Shown: in pieces, positions 6,989 to 14,348 of the stretch
Layout: each line of letters begins with the position of its first letter
How positions within the stretch are numbered: position 1 is the first letter of the stretch
Origin: QAMH01 sp964435565
Lineage (GTDB): Bacteria; Actinomycetota; Coriobacteriia; Coriobacteriales; QAMH01
NCBI GenBank assembly: GCA_964435565.1
Contig: CAYSZR010000018.1
Location: 1-33,362 of the forward strand
Reading direction: 5' to 3'
Length of the DNA stretch: 33,362 nt
Made by a program: the position numbers and the translations under genes
Notes under the pieces: generated by a model
Seen by the model: only the letters and a program-made list of their open reading frames with translations
Told to the model about the DNA's origin: nothing
Databases searched by the model: none

Positions 6989-7294
6989 TTATTCGGTCAC
7001 GTGCTCCATGCCCAGAGAAAGAATCTTTGCCACATGGTCATCCGCCAGCGCATAGAGGATTTCTTTTCCCTCGCGGCGACTTGATGCCAGGTTGTTTTGA
7101 TGCAAAATACGCAGATGGTGGCTGATTGCCGCAACGCTCATGTCCATACGCGCGGCGACATCGCTCACGCACAGTTCCCCGTCAAGCAAGACTTCGAGTG
7201 TTCGCACGCGCGTTGGGTCTGAAAACATCTTGAATAGATTGGCAACCTTGTCGACTTCTTCATCGGTCCACCTTTTAGATCCCCCATCAGACAT
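6989..7294 (-). CDS. ArsR/SmtB-family zinc-type metal sensor
   Basis: This is a DNA-binding repressor released by metal. The 101-residue protein has the winged-helix core FKMFSDPTRVRTLEVLLDG, recognition helix AAISHHLRILHQNNL and wing SRREGKEILYALADD. The alpha-5 metal site of SmtB/CzrA is intact: Asp and His in DDHVAKI, then His and Glu in EHVTE, with the canonical 11-residue and 3-residue spacings. The alpha-3 site is degenerate: ELCVSD has one Cys where CadC has CVCD. So Zn2+ (or Co2+) rather than Cd/Pb via cysteine is the likely signal. Start ATG 7294 has GAAGGA seven bases upstream; an ATG at 7312, two bases after the ATPase stop, is the alternative and would add six residues. It is co-transcribed after the P-type ATPase that it probably controls. 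Confidence 0.92.
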   Translation of the reverse strand: MSDGGSKRWTDEEVDKVANLFKMFSDPTRVRTLEVLLDGELCVSDVAARMDMSVAAISHHLRILHQNNLASSRREGKEILYALADDHVAKILSLGMEHVTE

Positions 7295-7313
7295 ACTACT
7301 TTCCTTCCCCATT

Positions 7314-9260
7314 TCACCTCTGGCGCAAAAGACGCATCGCGTTGAGCACACAGAGCATAGCTATTCCTGTATCGGCAAAAACAGCCATCCACATAGTTGC
7401 ATAGCCTAAAAATCCAAGCACGAAGACAAGTGCTTTCACGACAATGGCCATTGTCACGTTTTGGCGTGCATTCCAAACCGTCTTGCGGGCAACACGAACC
7501 GCATCGGCTATGCGGACTGGATTATCGTCCATAAGGACGATATCGGCCGCTTCGATAGCCGCATCTGAGCCCATAGCGCCCATAGCGATACCGACATCCG
7601 CACGCATGAGCACAGGCGCATCGTTAATGCCGTCGCCCACGAACGCGAGCGTTGATTTCGAAGTCGCATCTCGTGCATTGATAAGTTCTTCAACATGTTC
7701 GACCTTGTCATTTGGCAAGAGCTGAGCATAGAACCGATCGACTCCAAGCCTCGATGCTATATTTTGCGCAACATCTTGCCTATCGCCCGTGAGCATGACC
7801 GTAGATCGCACACCAATCGCCTTGAGCTTTGCGATCGCCGCGGCAGCTTGTGACTTGACCTCATCTGCGATGACAAGATGCCCTTGATATACGCCATCAA
7901 GCGAGATATGGATAAAGGTCCCAACCTCATCACACGGAAAGGAAACGATGCCTTCGCGTGCCATAAGCTTATCGTTTCCCGCACAGATACGGCCTGCCTC
8001 GCATATAACAACAAGTCCTTGTCCGGGGACCTCTTCAACCACATCGTGATGATCGGGCAAACCAAGCGTCGGCGCCGTGTCATGCCGATCCATATACGCG
8101 TTGTACACCGACTGCGCGATTGGGTGGCTCGAACTTTGCTCCACATGTGCCGCCACCTCTAGCAGATGATGCTGCGAAATTCCCTGAACAGGGTGGACCT
8201 CGGTCACATGGAACGTTCCTTGTGTAAGCGTACCCGTTTTATCGAACACGACGGTCTCGACACGGGCAAGTTGCTCCAGATAATTGCCTCCTTTGACAAG
8301 AACGCCAAGCTTAGATAACGCGCCTATGCCACAGTAAAAACTCAAGGGAACAGAAATCACGAGCGCGCAAGGGCATGAGATGACCAGGAAGACACAGGCG
8401 CGTTCAATGTAATCCGCCCAGATCGCCGGATCGCCCGGACCGATTACAAGTGGAGGAACAATGGCAAAGACCGCTGCGGCGATAACGACGATTGGAGTGT
8501 AGATATGGGCGAAACGTCGAATAAACGTTTCGGTACGCGCTTTCTTCGAAGCCGCATTATTTACCATATCAAGAATGCGCGCGACTGCAGAGTCGCTGAA
8601 AAGGCGAGTGACGCCAATCCGCAACACGCCCGAGCCATTTATGCAGCCTGCCAAAACTTCCGTGCCGGCCCCTACGCTCACGGGCGCAGATTCACCCGTA
8701 AGCGCAGAGGTGTCAAGGTCGCTTTGTCCCTCGCGCACAACGCCATCAAGCGGAATACGCTCGCCAGCGTTAACGATAATAGTATCCCCTACCTCAATCC
8801 CTGCCGGGTCTACACGTTCGACGACGCCATCGCGTTCAATGTTCGCATAATCCGCTTTAATATCCACAAGTGCCGATATCGCATCGCGAGAAGTATCGAC
8901 TGCACGGTCTTGGAACCATTCGCCCACTTGATAAAAGAGCATGACCGCAACCGCTTCGGGCAACTCGCCAATCGCGGCGGCAATAGTCGCAAGCGCCATA
9001 AGAAATGCTTCGTCGAGCAATTTACCCCGAATGACTCCCTTGGCTGCAGACACGAGAACCGGCCATCCGACCATAAAATAAGGAATGAGAAAAATGACAT
9101 ATTCAAAGACAAGGCTATCCGTAATCGGAGTGAATCTGCCTACGTGAAGGACGAGACCGATTGCAAAGATACATGCTGCGATGCCGATGCGACCGAGCGT
9201 CATCTCGCCCTTTTCATCATCATGACAACAAGCATGGTTATGACACGTAGTTTGTTCCAT
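7314..9260 (-). CDS. zntA: P1B-type heavy-metal-exporting ATPase (Zn/Cd/Pb, ZntA/CadA-like)
   Basis: The protein pumps divalent metals out of the cytoplasm. The 648-residue protein has a short N terminus rich in His and Cys (CHNHACCHDDE) instead of the usual CxxC HMA domain. Then come transmembrane pairs, the actuator TGESAPV (about 190), CPC in the membrane motif SCPCAL (about residue 295, the P1B-2 Zn/Cd/Pb type), the phosphorylation motif DKTGTLTQ (about 337), the MLTGD loop and GDGINDAPVL (about 540). Length is shorter than HMA-containing relatives, which fits loss of that domain. ATG 9258-9260 was preferred; a TTG at 9270-9272 is possible but both have poor Shine-Dalgarno sites. The pump is followed two bases before the sensor coding region by the ArsR/SmtB gene, its likely regulator. 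Confidence 0.93.
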   Translation of the reverse strand: MEQTTCHNHACCHDDEKGEMTLGRIGIAACIFAIGLVLHVGRFTPITDSLVFEYVIFLIPYFMVGWPVLVSAAKGVIRGKLLDEAFLMALATIAAAIGELPEAVAVMLFYQVGEWFQDRAVDTSRDAISALVDIKADYANIERDGVVERVDPAGIEVGDTIIVNAGERIPLDGVVREGQSDLDTSALTGESAPVSVGAGTEVLAGCINGSGVLRIGVTRLFSDSAVARILDMVNNAASKKARTETFIRRFAHIYTPIVVIAAAVFAIVPPLVIGPGDPAIWADYIERACVFLVISCPCALVISVPLSFYCGIGALSKLGVLVKGGNYLEQLARVETVVFDKTGTLTQGTFHVTEVHPVQGISQHHLLEVAAHVEQSSSHPIAQSVYNAYMDRHDTAPTLGLPDHHDVVEEVPGQGLVVICEAGRICAGNDKLMAREGIVSFPCDEVGTFIHISLDGVYQGHLVIADEVKSQAAAAIAKLKAIGVRSTVMLTGDRQDVAQNIASRLGVDRFYAQLLPNDKVEHVEELINARDATSKSTLAFVGDGINDAPVLMRADVGIAMGAMGSDAAIEAADIVLMDDNPVRIADAVRVARKTVWNARQNVTMAIVVKALVFVLGFLGYATMWMAVFADTGIAMLCVLNAMRLLRQR

Positions 9261-9265
9261 ATTTA

Positions 9266-9280
9266 CATTCAATCATTCAA
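9266..9280 (-). promoter_or_regulatory. Direct repeat CATTCAA, possible SmtB-like operator
   Basis: CATTCAA-T-CATTCAA (read TTGAATG twice on the minus strand) lies between the predicted -10 box and the zntA start. It overlaps an imperfect dyad CATTTGAATG. SmtB/ArsR-family repressors bind AT-rich imperfect dyads with similar TGAA/TTCA content at such positions. Binding here is inferred from position. Confidence 0.4.
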
Positions 9281-9291
9281 ATGAGCTTTTG

Positions 9292-9319
9292 TATGTAAGA
9301 TGATTAAACGCCTTATCAA
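9292..9319 (-). promoter_or_regulatory. Promoter of the zntA-smtB operon
   Basis: On the minus strand TTGATA (-35, plus 9314-9319) and TACATA (-10, plus 9292-9297) are separated by 16 bp. It sits 32 bp upstream of zntA and immediately before the repeat at 9266-9280, so a bound repressor would block RNA polymerase start-up. Confidence 0.6.
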
Positions 9320-9348
9320 AACTCATGTCAAGAGGCCAAGACAGAAAC

Positions 9349-9369
9349 GGGGCGCCTCATGGGCGCCCC
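9349..9369 (-). terminator. Intrinsic terminator of the corrinoid protein gene
   Basis: GGGGCGCC and GGCGCCCC form an eight-base-pair GC stem with a five-base loop (TCATG on plus). On the minus strand it is followed by a T-rich tract (GTTTCTGTC), not an uninterrupted run. It stands 30 bp after the stop of the corrinoid protein gene. Confidence 0.75.
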
Positions 9370-9398
9370 GTCGGTAGAACAGATTATGCAGATAAATA

Positions 9399-10040
9399 CT
9401 ACAGAGCCTTGACGACCTCGGCTGCCTTAGCAGCACAAGCGCCTGCATCCTCGGTGTAGTAGTCAGCGCCGACCTTGTCAGCAAATTCCTGCGTCACAGG
9501 AGCGCCACCGACAAAGATCACGCGACCTTCCTGCAGACCGGCATCCTTGACGGCCTTGACAGTGGACTCAAGCGCGGGAAGCGTGGTGGTGAGAAGAGCG
9601 GAGAGGCAGATGAGCTTGGTATCCGGATTGTTCTGGATGTACTCAATGACGGTCTCTGCAGGACAGTCAACGCCCAGATCCTCCATCTCGAAGCCCTTGC
9701 CCTCGAGCATCAGGCGAACGAGGTTCTTGCCGATATCATGCATATCGCCCTGTACGGTAGCGATAAGGCCCTTGCCCAGCGGCTCGGAGCCTTCCTCGGC
9801 CAGGTACGGCTTGATGACGTCGGTGCACATGCCCATGGTACGAGCGGCAACGAGCATCTCGGGGACGAAAATCTCGTTACGGGAGAACTTCTCGCCAACG
9901 ATATCCATAGCACCGATCAGGCCATCATCAAGAATGGTCTGGGCGTCGACGCCCTCATCGAGTGCCTTTTGGACCAGCGGAACTGCGACCTTGCGCTTGC
10001 CATGCTCTACTGCATCGGCGAGTTCTTCCAAAGTGGACAT
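9399..10040 (-). CDS. Methyltransferase cognate corrinoid protein (MtaC/MtbC/MttC-like)
   Basis: This is the small protein that carries cobalamin as a methyl shuttle between a substrate-specific methyltransferase and a second one acting on tetrahydrofolate or another acceptor. The 213-residue product has the helical cap domain (about 1-90, with the VAARTMGMC region) and a Rossmann-like B12 domain (91-213). The base-off/His-on motif is DMHDIGKN (D99, H101, G104), with the loop LSALLTT (S147) and GGAPV (178-182). Start ATG with AAAGGTGG at good spacing. Its UroD-like partner is at 14349-15395, and a PocR-AraC regulator lies between. It is isolated as a single-gene unit with its own predicted promoter and terminator. 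The methyl donor is unknown. Confidence 0.93.
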   Translation of the reverse strand: MSTLEELADAVEHGKRKVAVPLVQKALDEGVDAQTILDDGLIGAMDIVGEKFSRNEIFVPEMLVAARTMGMCTDVIKPYLAEEGSEPLGKGLIATVQGDMHDIGKNLVRLMLEGKGFEMEDLGVDCPAETVIEYIQNNPDTKLICLSALLTTTLPALESTVKAVKDAGLQEGRVIFVGGAPVTQEFADKVGADYYTEDAGACAAKAAEVVKAL

Positions 10041-10095
10041 TATGGAACCACCTTTCTAAGAAAATATCGTTACATACGCGGTTTGCGCAGTATTG

Positions 10096-10124
10096 AGAAT
10101 ACGTGTATGCACCCAGCGCCACAA
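10096..10124 (-). promoter_or_regulatory. Predicted promoter of the corrinoid protein gene
   Basis: On the minus strand TTGTGG (-35, plus 10119-10124) and TATTCT (-10, plus 10096-10101) lie 17 bp apart, 56 bp upstream of the ATG. Direct TTTGC repeats upstream (see finding) could be an activator site. Confidence 0.4.
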
Positions 10125-10147
10125 TTTGCGTATTTGCGAGTTTTTGC
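10125..10147 (-). repeat. Three TTTGC repeats upstream of the corrinoid gene
   Basis: TTTGC occurs at 10125-10129, 10133-10137 and 10143-10147 (GCAAA on the sense strand), spaced by 8 and 10 bp. They directly abut the predicted -35 box, the usual site for an AraC-type activator. The neighbouring PocR-AraC protein is the obvious candidate, but this is inferred. Confidence 0.35.
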
Positions 10148-10213
10148 ACTATTTCTACCATTTGAACAATTTGTTTAAGGGAATTACGGCAACGTGCACG
10201 CAATAACGACCCA

Positions 10214-10236
10214 CGCGTGTTCCCTTTGCACACGCG
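10214..10236 (-). other. Hairpin after the PocR-AraC gene
   Basis: CGCGTGT and ACACGCG form a seven-base-pair stem with a nine-base loop, 13 bp past the regulator stop codon. No T-run follows, so it is at best a partial terminator. Confidence 0.35.
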
Positions 10237-10248
10237 CAACAGCAGCGG

Positions 10249-11508
10249 TCAGTCTGCGATCTGGCCCCGGTGCAAGCGATAGTATCCGGGCGTGACGCCA
10301 GTCAGCTTCTTGAACACGCGCGTGAAATAGCTCACGCTTTCAAAACCGCAGCGCTGAGCGACTTGGGATACGTTGTAATCCGTCGTGCGCAAATCGGCTT
10401 TGCTCGCATCGATACGCACCTGGTTAACATACGTAACGAAATTCGTGCCCGTCTTCTCTTTGAATACACGCGAAAGATACGCAGGCGAAAACCCCACCGA
10501 TTCGGCAACCTGCTCAAGGTGGATTTCCTCGCTTAGATGCGCCTGCACATATGACTGCACGCGATATATCTGATCATCGAAGCTCAGCTTGCGCAGCGAT
10601 TGGACGAATCCCGTAGCCTCTTCGACGAAAAAACGCACACGACGATATGCCTGCATATTGGTCGACATATACCGGAGTTCTTTTTTGCACTGCTCGCTTG
10701 CGAAAAATACGATATTGCTGTCGACACCCGAATCAAGCGCTGCCCGTGAAATGATAACCACAAGCTCAGTCGCTCGTTCGATATCAAGATAATCGCCTCT
10801 ACTCACCCCGAACGTGAAGAAATACGCAAAAATACGATCGAGGGCAGCTACGGCATTGACCGGGTCGGCTTTCTTCACCGCCTTGAAAAGGGCCTCCTCG
10901 CTTGCGATCGGATACTCCTTCATGTGCGTTCGCTTGCTCTTCTTGATGGTCTTTTCGAGGCTATCGTGACTTGGTTTGTCCTCTTTGCCCACACGACGCA
11001 GATAGCTCTGCGGACCATCGCTCAAGCTCGAGGCGACAGCAGACAGCAGATACGTAAGCTGATGGAATGTCTCCGTACTGCGTTGCTCAAACGGTTCGAA
11101 TCCCGGATAGCAATAGGGCTCGTCCTCTTCTTCGGTGACATCGGACGGGCCCAAGATCATGACGCCAACCAAACTGCGCCTGCAGATAATCGGCGCGGCG
11201 ATAAAGAGCTTCTTCTCGGGGCAAACATACACGTACTTGCCACCATAACGATCAGAAAGCATGCCAGCAGACACATGCGTCTTAAGGCAATCGTCGTTCC
11301 ACTTGAGCTCGCCTGACGTATGCTCGCAGCGCGGGCATGATCGCCTGCAGCCCTCAGTGTGGCGATGCATGATGATACGATTTGGATCTGTCTCATCTGA
11401 GGCTGGTGAAAAAAGCGCAGCATCAAGCCCGCATATGTCATGAAGCGCATCAAGTCCTTCGATTGCTTTATCGAGGTTGAAGCCATGTTTCTGCTGATTA
11501 GATGCCAT
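10249..11508 (-). CDS. PocR-domain AraC-family transcriptional regulator
   Basis: This is a DNA-binding regulator with a ligand domain. The 419-residue protein has an N-terminal PocR sensory domain (about 10-175; cysteine pattern CRRSCPRCEH near residue 55 and a downstream C in NDDCLKTH, then VGVMILGPSDV near 120). A helical middle region follows, and a C-terminal double helix-turn-helix of AraC type (about 320-419; VQAHLSEEIHLEQVAESVGF, ... SQVAQRCGFESVSYFTRVFK, TPGYYR). PocR-AraC proteins control B12/propanediol genes and corrinoid methyltransferase clusters. The ATG at 11506-11508 was chosen because the frame above it overlaps the preceding DUF2284 gene; the Shine-Dalgarno is weak (GGCGGGAA). 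It likely activates the corrinoid gene downstream. Confidence 0.9.
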   Translation of the reverse strand: MASNQQKHGFNLDKAIEGLDALHDICGLDAALFSPASDETDPNRIIMHRHTEGCRRSCPRCEHTSGELKWNDDCLKTHVSAGMLSDRYGGKYVYVCPEKKLFIAAPIICRRSLVGVMILGPSDVTEEEDEPYCYPGFEPFEQRSTETFHQLTYLLSAVASSLSDGPQSYLRRVGKEDKPSHDSLEKTIKKSKRTHMKEYPIASEEALFKAVKKADPVNAVAALDRIFAYFFTFGVSRGDYLDIERATELVVIISRAALDSGVDSNIVFFASEQCKKELRYMSTNMQAYRRVRFFVEEATGFVQSLRKLSFDDQIYRVQSYVQAHLSEEIHLEQVAESVGFSPAYLSRVFKEKTGTNFVTYVNQVRIDASKADLRTTDYNVSQVAQRCGFESVSYFTRVFKKLTGVTPGYYRLHRGQIAD

Positions 11509-11522
11509 GGTATTTCCCGCCT

Positions 11523-12047
11523 TTAAAGAACGATACAGCCCGTATATGACATAGTGTTGGGGCCATGATTGTAAGGAACGCCCGCCTGTGTGCATACCTC
11601 GGAAACCACGAGCCCGGCAGCCTCCATAGAGCTGAGACGGCGTTCGGGAAACCGACATGCGGCATCGGGGCAGGTGCACTCCTTGCAAATCTGACATGTC
11701 CCCGCAGAAAGCATCAAGGCATCGGGAAACCGTTCCTTGACCAGATCGTTGAGCTTCTCGAAACGTTCCTTTTGGAGCATCTCGACCTCAACCATCGTTT
11801 CGAAATCGAATGAATCCTCAAGATCGCCGCACGTTTGAACGACATAGCAGGTCGTCCGTTGAGAAATCTGCTGCTGAAAATCCTCGATCTCACCACATGC
11901 AGGAGGACACGCCCAATTGCGACCATACGCGTTACATCTATCCACGGCGCACATAGCGCGAACTTCCGGCCGCGTCTTGAGCAGACTCGAGGGGCATTCG
12001 CCCGTCGCGTCGAATCCGCACGTTTCGATAAGCTCATGGATATCCAT
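11523..12047 (-). CDS. DUF2284 predicted metal-binding protein
   Basis: The 174-residue protein is rich in cysteine, with C10, C18, C33, C38, C47, C51 and further clusters (GTCQICKECTCPDAACR near 115-131). The stretch CNAYGRNWACPPACG is the family signature of DUF2284, proteins found next to corrinoid methyltransferase systems. Cysteines suggest metal or iron-sulfur binding, perhaps linked to reductive activation of corrinoids, but no biochemical role is established. The ATG at 12045-12047 follows AAAAGGTG. It is co-transcribed with the PocR-AraC gene 14 bp downstream. Confidence 0.8.
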   Translation of the reverse strand: MDIHELIETCGFDATGECPSSLLKTRPEVRAMCAVDRCNAYGRNWACPPACGEIEDFQQQISQRTTCYVVQTCGDLEDSFDFETMVEVEMLQKERFEKLNDLVKERFPDALMLSAGTCQICKECTCPDAACRFPERRLSSMEAAGLVVSEVCTQAGVPYNHGPNTMSYTGCIVL

Positions 12048-12127
12048 GGAACACCTTTTCAGTAAACGTCGAAAGGATAGAGCCCATAGTATACATTTCC
12101 TACCTGTCTTTAAATATCTTGTGACAA

Positions 12128-12141
12128 CAAGGGCTACCCTT
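12128..12141. repeat. Short palindrome AAGGG-CTA-CCCTT in the intergenic gap
   Basis: The exact dyad AAGGG(CTA)CCCTT sits between the DUF2284 start and the hydantoinase-like gene stop. The same core, AAGGGCTACCTTT, is the tip of a larger hairpin at 32108-32140. The 139-bp gap has no other gene-like content. Confidence 0.4.
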
Positions 12142-12186
12142 ACCTGCTGATTTTGGGTGCTGATTGGTCGTCAAAGACGATAGGTT

Positions 12187-14205
12187 CTAGCGTTCCGAGA
12201 CAGTGGCGATACAATCCGTGCTGAAATGAATCGCCAGCCCAAAGGCGTGCGAAACATTGCTCTGCGTGGTGAACGTACAATCAAGTTCACCCCGAGCGCC
12301 TCGAGCATATGCCTCGTCTTTTGCCTGACGCGTTGCAACCGTCCTGGCAAATTCAATGGCCTCGTCAAGATCATTGATTAATTTCGTCCCTTGCTCACAA
12401 GGTACCGTATATCCCACGAAAGCGGCATCTTTGTAATATGCACGAACCTCTATCTGCACCTGAGCACGGACACGCGTAGTAATAGCGCCGATGGCATTGG
12501 CCACCTCGGCATGCTCTGGAATCGCATAATCGGTCCCCAGCGCCCTTGCAACGGGCGGTAAGAATATCCCGATAGGCGCACCGACGCCCACAAGCTTAGC
12601 AGGCGTAGATATCGAAAGAGCCAGCATGTCTTCTTGCCCCGAACGCATCTGATTCCACCTGCGCGTCAAAAGCGCTTCGAGACTTTCCGGATACGCGTCA
12701 CGCAGGGCCTCTGGCTGCGCATTTTGCCAAAGTACGCGGACAAGGTTCGCATAAAGCTTACTCTCGACCGCATCATAGACGTCATCGCATAACCTCATGA
12801 CGTCCTCAGGCGTCTCTTCATATGTCGGGATAGCACGAGTCAGATATTGTGCTGCAAGACGCGAGGCTTCCGTGTCGAAGCCAGAGAAATCGCCCTTGAT
12901 ATGCATAGCGTCTGTCGGAGTGAATCCGGCGCGCATGATAACGCCCTCTGATTCGAGCCGTGCGGTGATATGGGATCCGTCCAAGCGGAAAATCTCCGCG
13001 AAATCCTGCAAGCCGATAATCATCGGTTCTTCACGCAGCAGATCGATAAGATCACGCTCGACTTGGCTATACCCGCCCAAATCGCGTGGTTCACGCACAA
13101 GATAGAGTATTTCGTAGACCTCGCGACCCACATGAGCAAGAGTGGGGTCAAGTATCCCCTGCAAGCGCTCTGTGATCTGCGGCCAACGTGATGCGGCGAC
13201 GCATAAAGGCTCGACGCGGCGGCGGGTGAGCTTAATGGTGCCAGGCGCGATCTTCACGGCGCTGTCGCCGCCTAGCCCAAAAGTATCGACGAACACACCA
13301 GCTACCTGCGTTCTCCAAACGCCAATGCGCGTTCCGCGTGTCATAAGCGGCGTCGATGCGGTCACCAGCGAGACGTCCGTAGTCGTACCCCCCATGTCAA
13401 CGACCAGGTAATCGGCAAAATTGGCAAGCTCGGCACATCCCTGGACGCTTGCCGCCGGCCCAGAGACGATTGTCTCAACCGCGCTCTCACGCGCCTGCGC
13501 TTCGTTCATGAAACTGCCATCGCTGCGCACGACCATTGGCTTGCCTTCGATACCGCGCTCGTCGAGTGCAGCACGCACGGCAGCAAGAAAATCTTCGACC
13601 ACGGGCATCAAACGCACGTTGAGCAAGGCAGTTCCACCACGCTCGATCATGTTGAGCTCGTGAGCGACATCGGTCGCGGCGATAACGGGAATGCCCAACT
13701 GCTCTTTCAAAAACTTCACGCCAACGCGCTCCATAAGAGCGCCATTGCGCAAAGCGTTCATCTCAGAAATCGCAATTGCCTGAGCGCCTTGGAACCACTG
13801 CGCATTATCCTCAAGCACCTGCGGCCAATCGGGGTCATCGATACGCGTTCCATCAAACGAAGACTTGGTGTTCAAACAGAGCACGTCATCGGGATTAATG
13901 CCATAACGATCCATCACATTCATACTGCGCAAGGCGTGTTCAGGCGTCCCCATCAAGATGAGCTTGGCGCGAGCACCCTTGCCCTCAACGCAGGCATTGG
14001 TTGCAAGCGTCGTCGAAAGCGCAACAGTTTCAGCTTGCTGGGCAAGCTCACGCGGCAGACAATCGATCGCACCCAAAACGCATGCACGCAGGTCCTCTTT
14101 AGTCGTACGCGATTTGCCCGAAGCTAAAACCCCATGCGTATCAAGATCGAAGATAACGGCATCTGTATAGGTACCGCCCGTATCGATGCCAATTCCAATG
14201 CGCAT
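12187..14205 (-). CDS. Hydantoinase/oxoprolinase-family ASKHA protein
   Basis: This is a hydantoinase A / oxoprolinase A-like protein of 672 residues, with an actin-like ATPase fold. Visible phosphate motifs are GIDTGGTYTDAVIFD (about 5-20) and VVDMGGTTTDVSLV (about 290), and a hinge-like AINAI/GGTALLN region follows. Such proteins usually hydrolyse ATP to open cyclic amides (5-oxoproline, hydantoins), often with a HyuB partner; no HyuB is present here. Members beside corrinoid methyltransferases may instead act as ATP-dependent partners of the methyl pathway, but that is inference. Start ATG 14203-14205 has GGAGG upstream. The gene is alone between the UroD terminator and a 139-bp gap. The family is sure, the reaction is not. 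Confidence 0.82.
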   Translation of the reverse strand: MRIGIGIDTGGTYTDAVIFDLDTHGVLASGKSRTTKEDLRACVLGAIDCLPRELAQQAETVALSTTLATNACVEGKGARAKLILMGTPEHALRSMNVMDRYGINPDDVLCLNTKSSFDGTRIDDPDWPQVLEDNAQWFQGAQAIAISEMNALRNGALMERVGVKFLKEQLGIPVIAATDVAHELNMIERGGTALLNVRLMPVVEDFLAAVRAALDERGIEGKPMVVRSDGSFMNEAQARESAVETIVSGPAASVQGCAELANFADYLVVDMGGTTTDVSLVTASTPLMTRGTRIGVWRTQVAGVFVDTFGLGGDSAVKIAPGTIKLTRRRVEPLCVAASRWPQITERLQGILDPTLAHVGREVYEILYLVREPRDLGGYSQVERDLIDLLREEPMIIGLQDFAEIFRLDGSHITARLESEGVIMRAGFTPTDAMHIKGDFSGFDTEASRLAAQYLTRAIPTYEETPEDVMRLCDDVYDAVESKLYANLVRVLWQNAQPEALRDAYPESLEALLTRRWNQMRSGQEDMLALSISTPAKLVGVGAPIGIFLPPVARALGTDYAIPEHAEVANAIGAITTRVRAQVQIEVRAYYKDAAFVGYTVPCEQGTKLINDLDEAIEFARTVATRQAKDEAYARGARGELDCTFTTQSNVSHAFGLAIHFSTDCIATVSER

Positions 14206-14294
14206 CGCGCGCCTCCAAAAATTGAACTGTCCAATGCACACAAGATGGTAGCATCCCCTATATGCCCTGTATGTTGTTATTCAAACATACATTG

Positions 14295-14331
14295 AAAAGG
14301 GCGACTCTCCTCTTGGAAGAATCGCCCTTTT
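14295..14331 (-). terminator. Strong intrinsic terminator after the UroD-like gene
   Basis: AAAAGGGCGA (14295-14304) pairs with TCGCCCTTTT (14322-14331). On the minus strand the stem is ten base pairs and ends in TTTTC. It closes the UroD-like transcript and separates it from the ASKHA gene. Confidence 0.85.
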
Positions 14332-14348
14332 ACCTTATCTTCTTTTGG

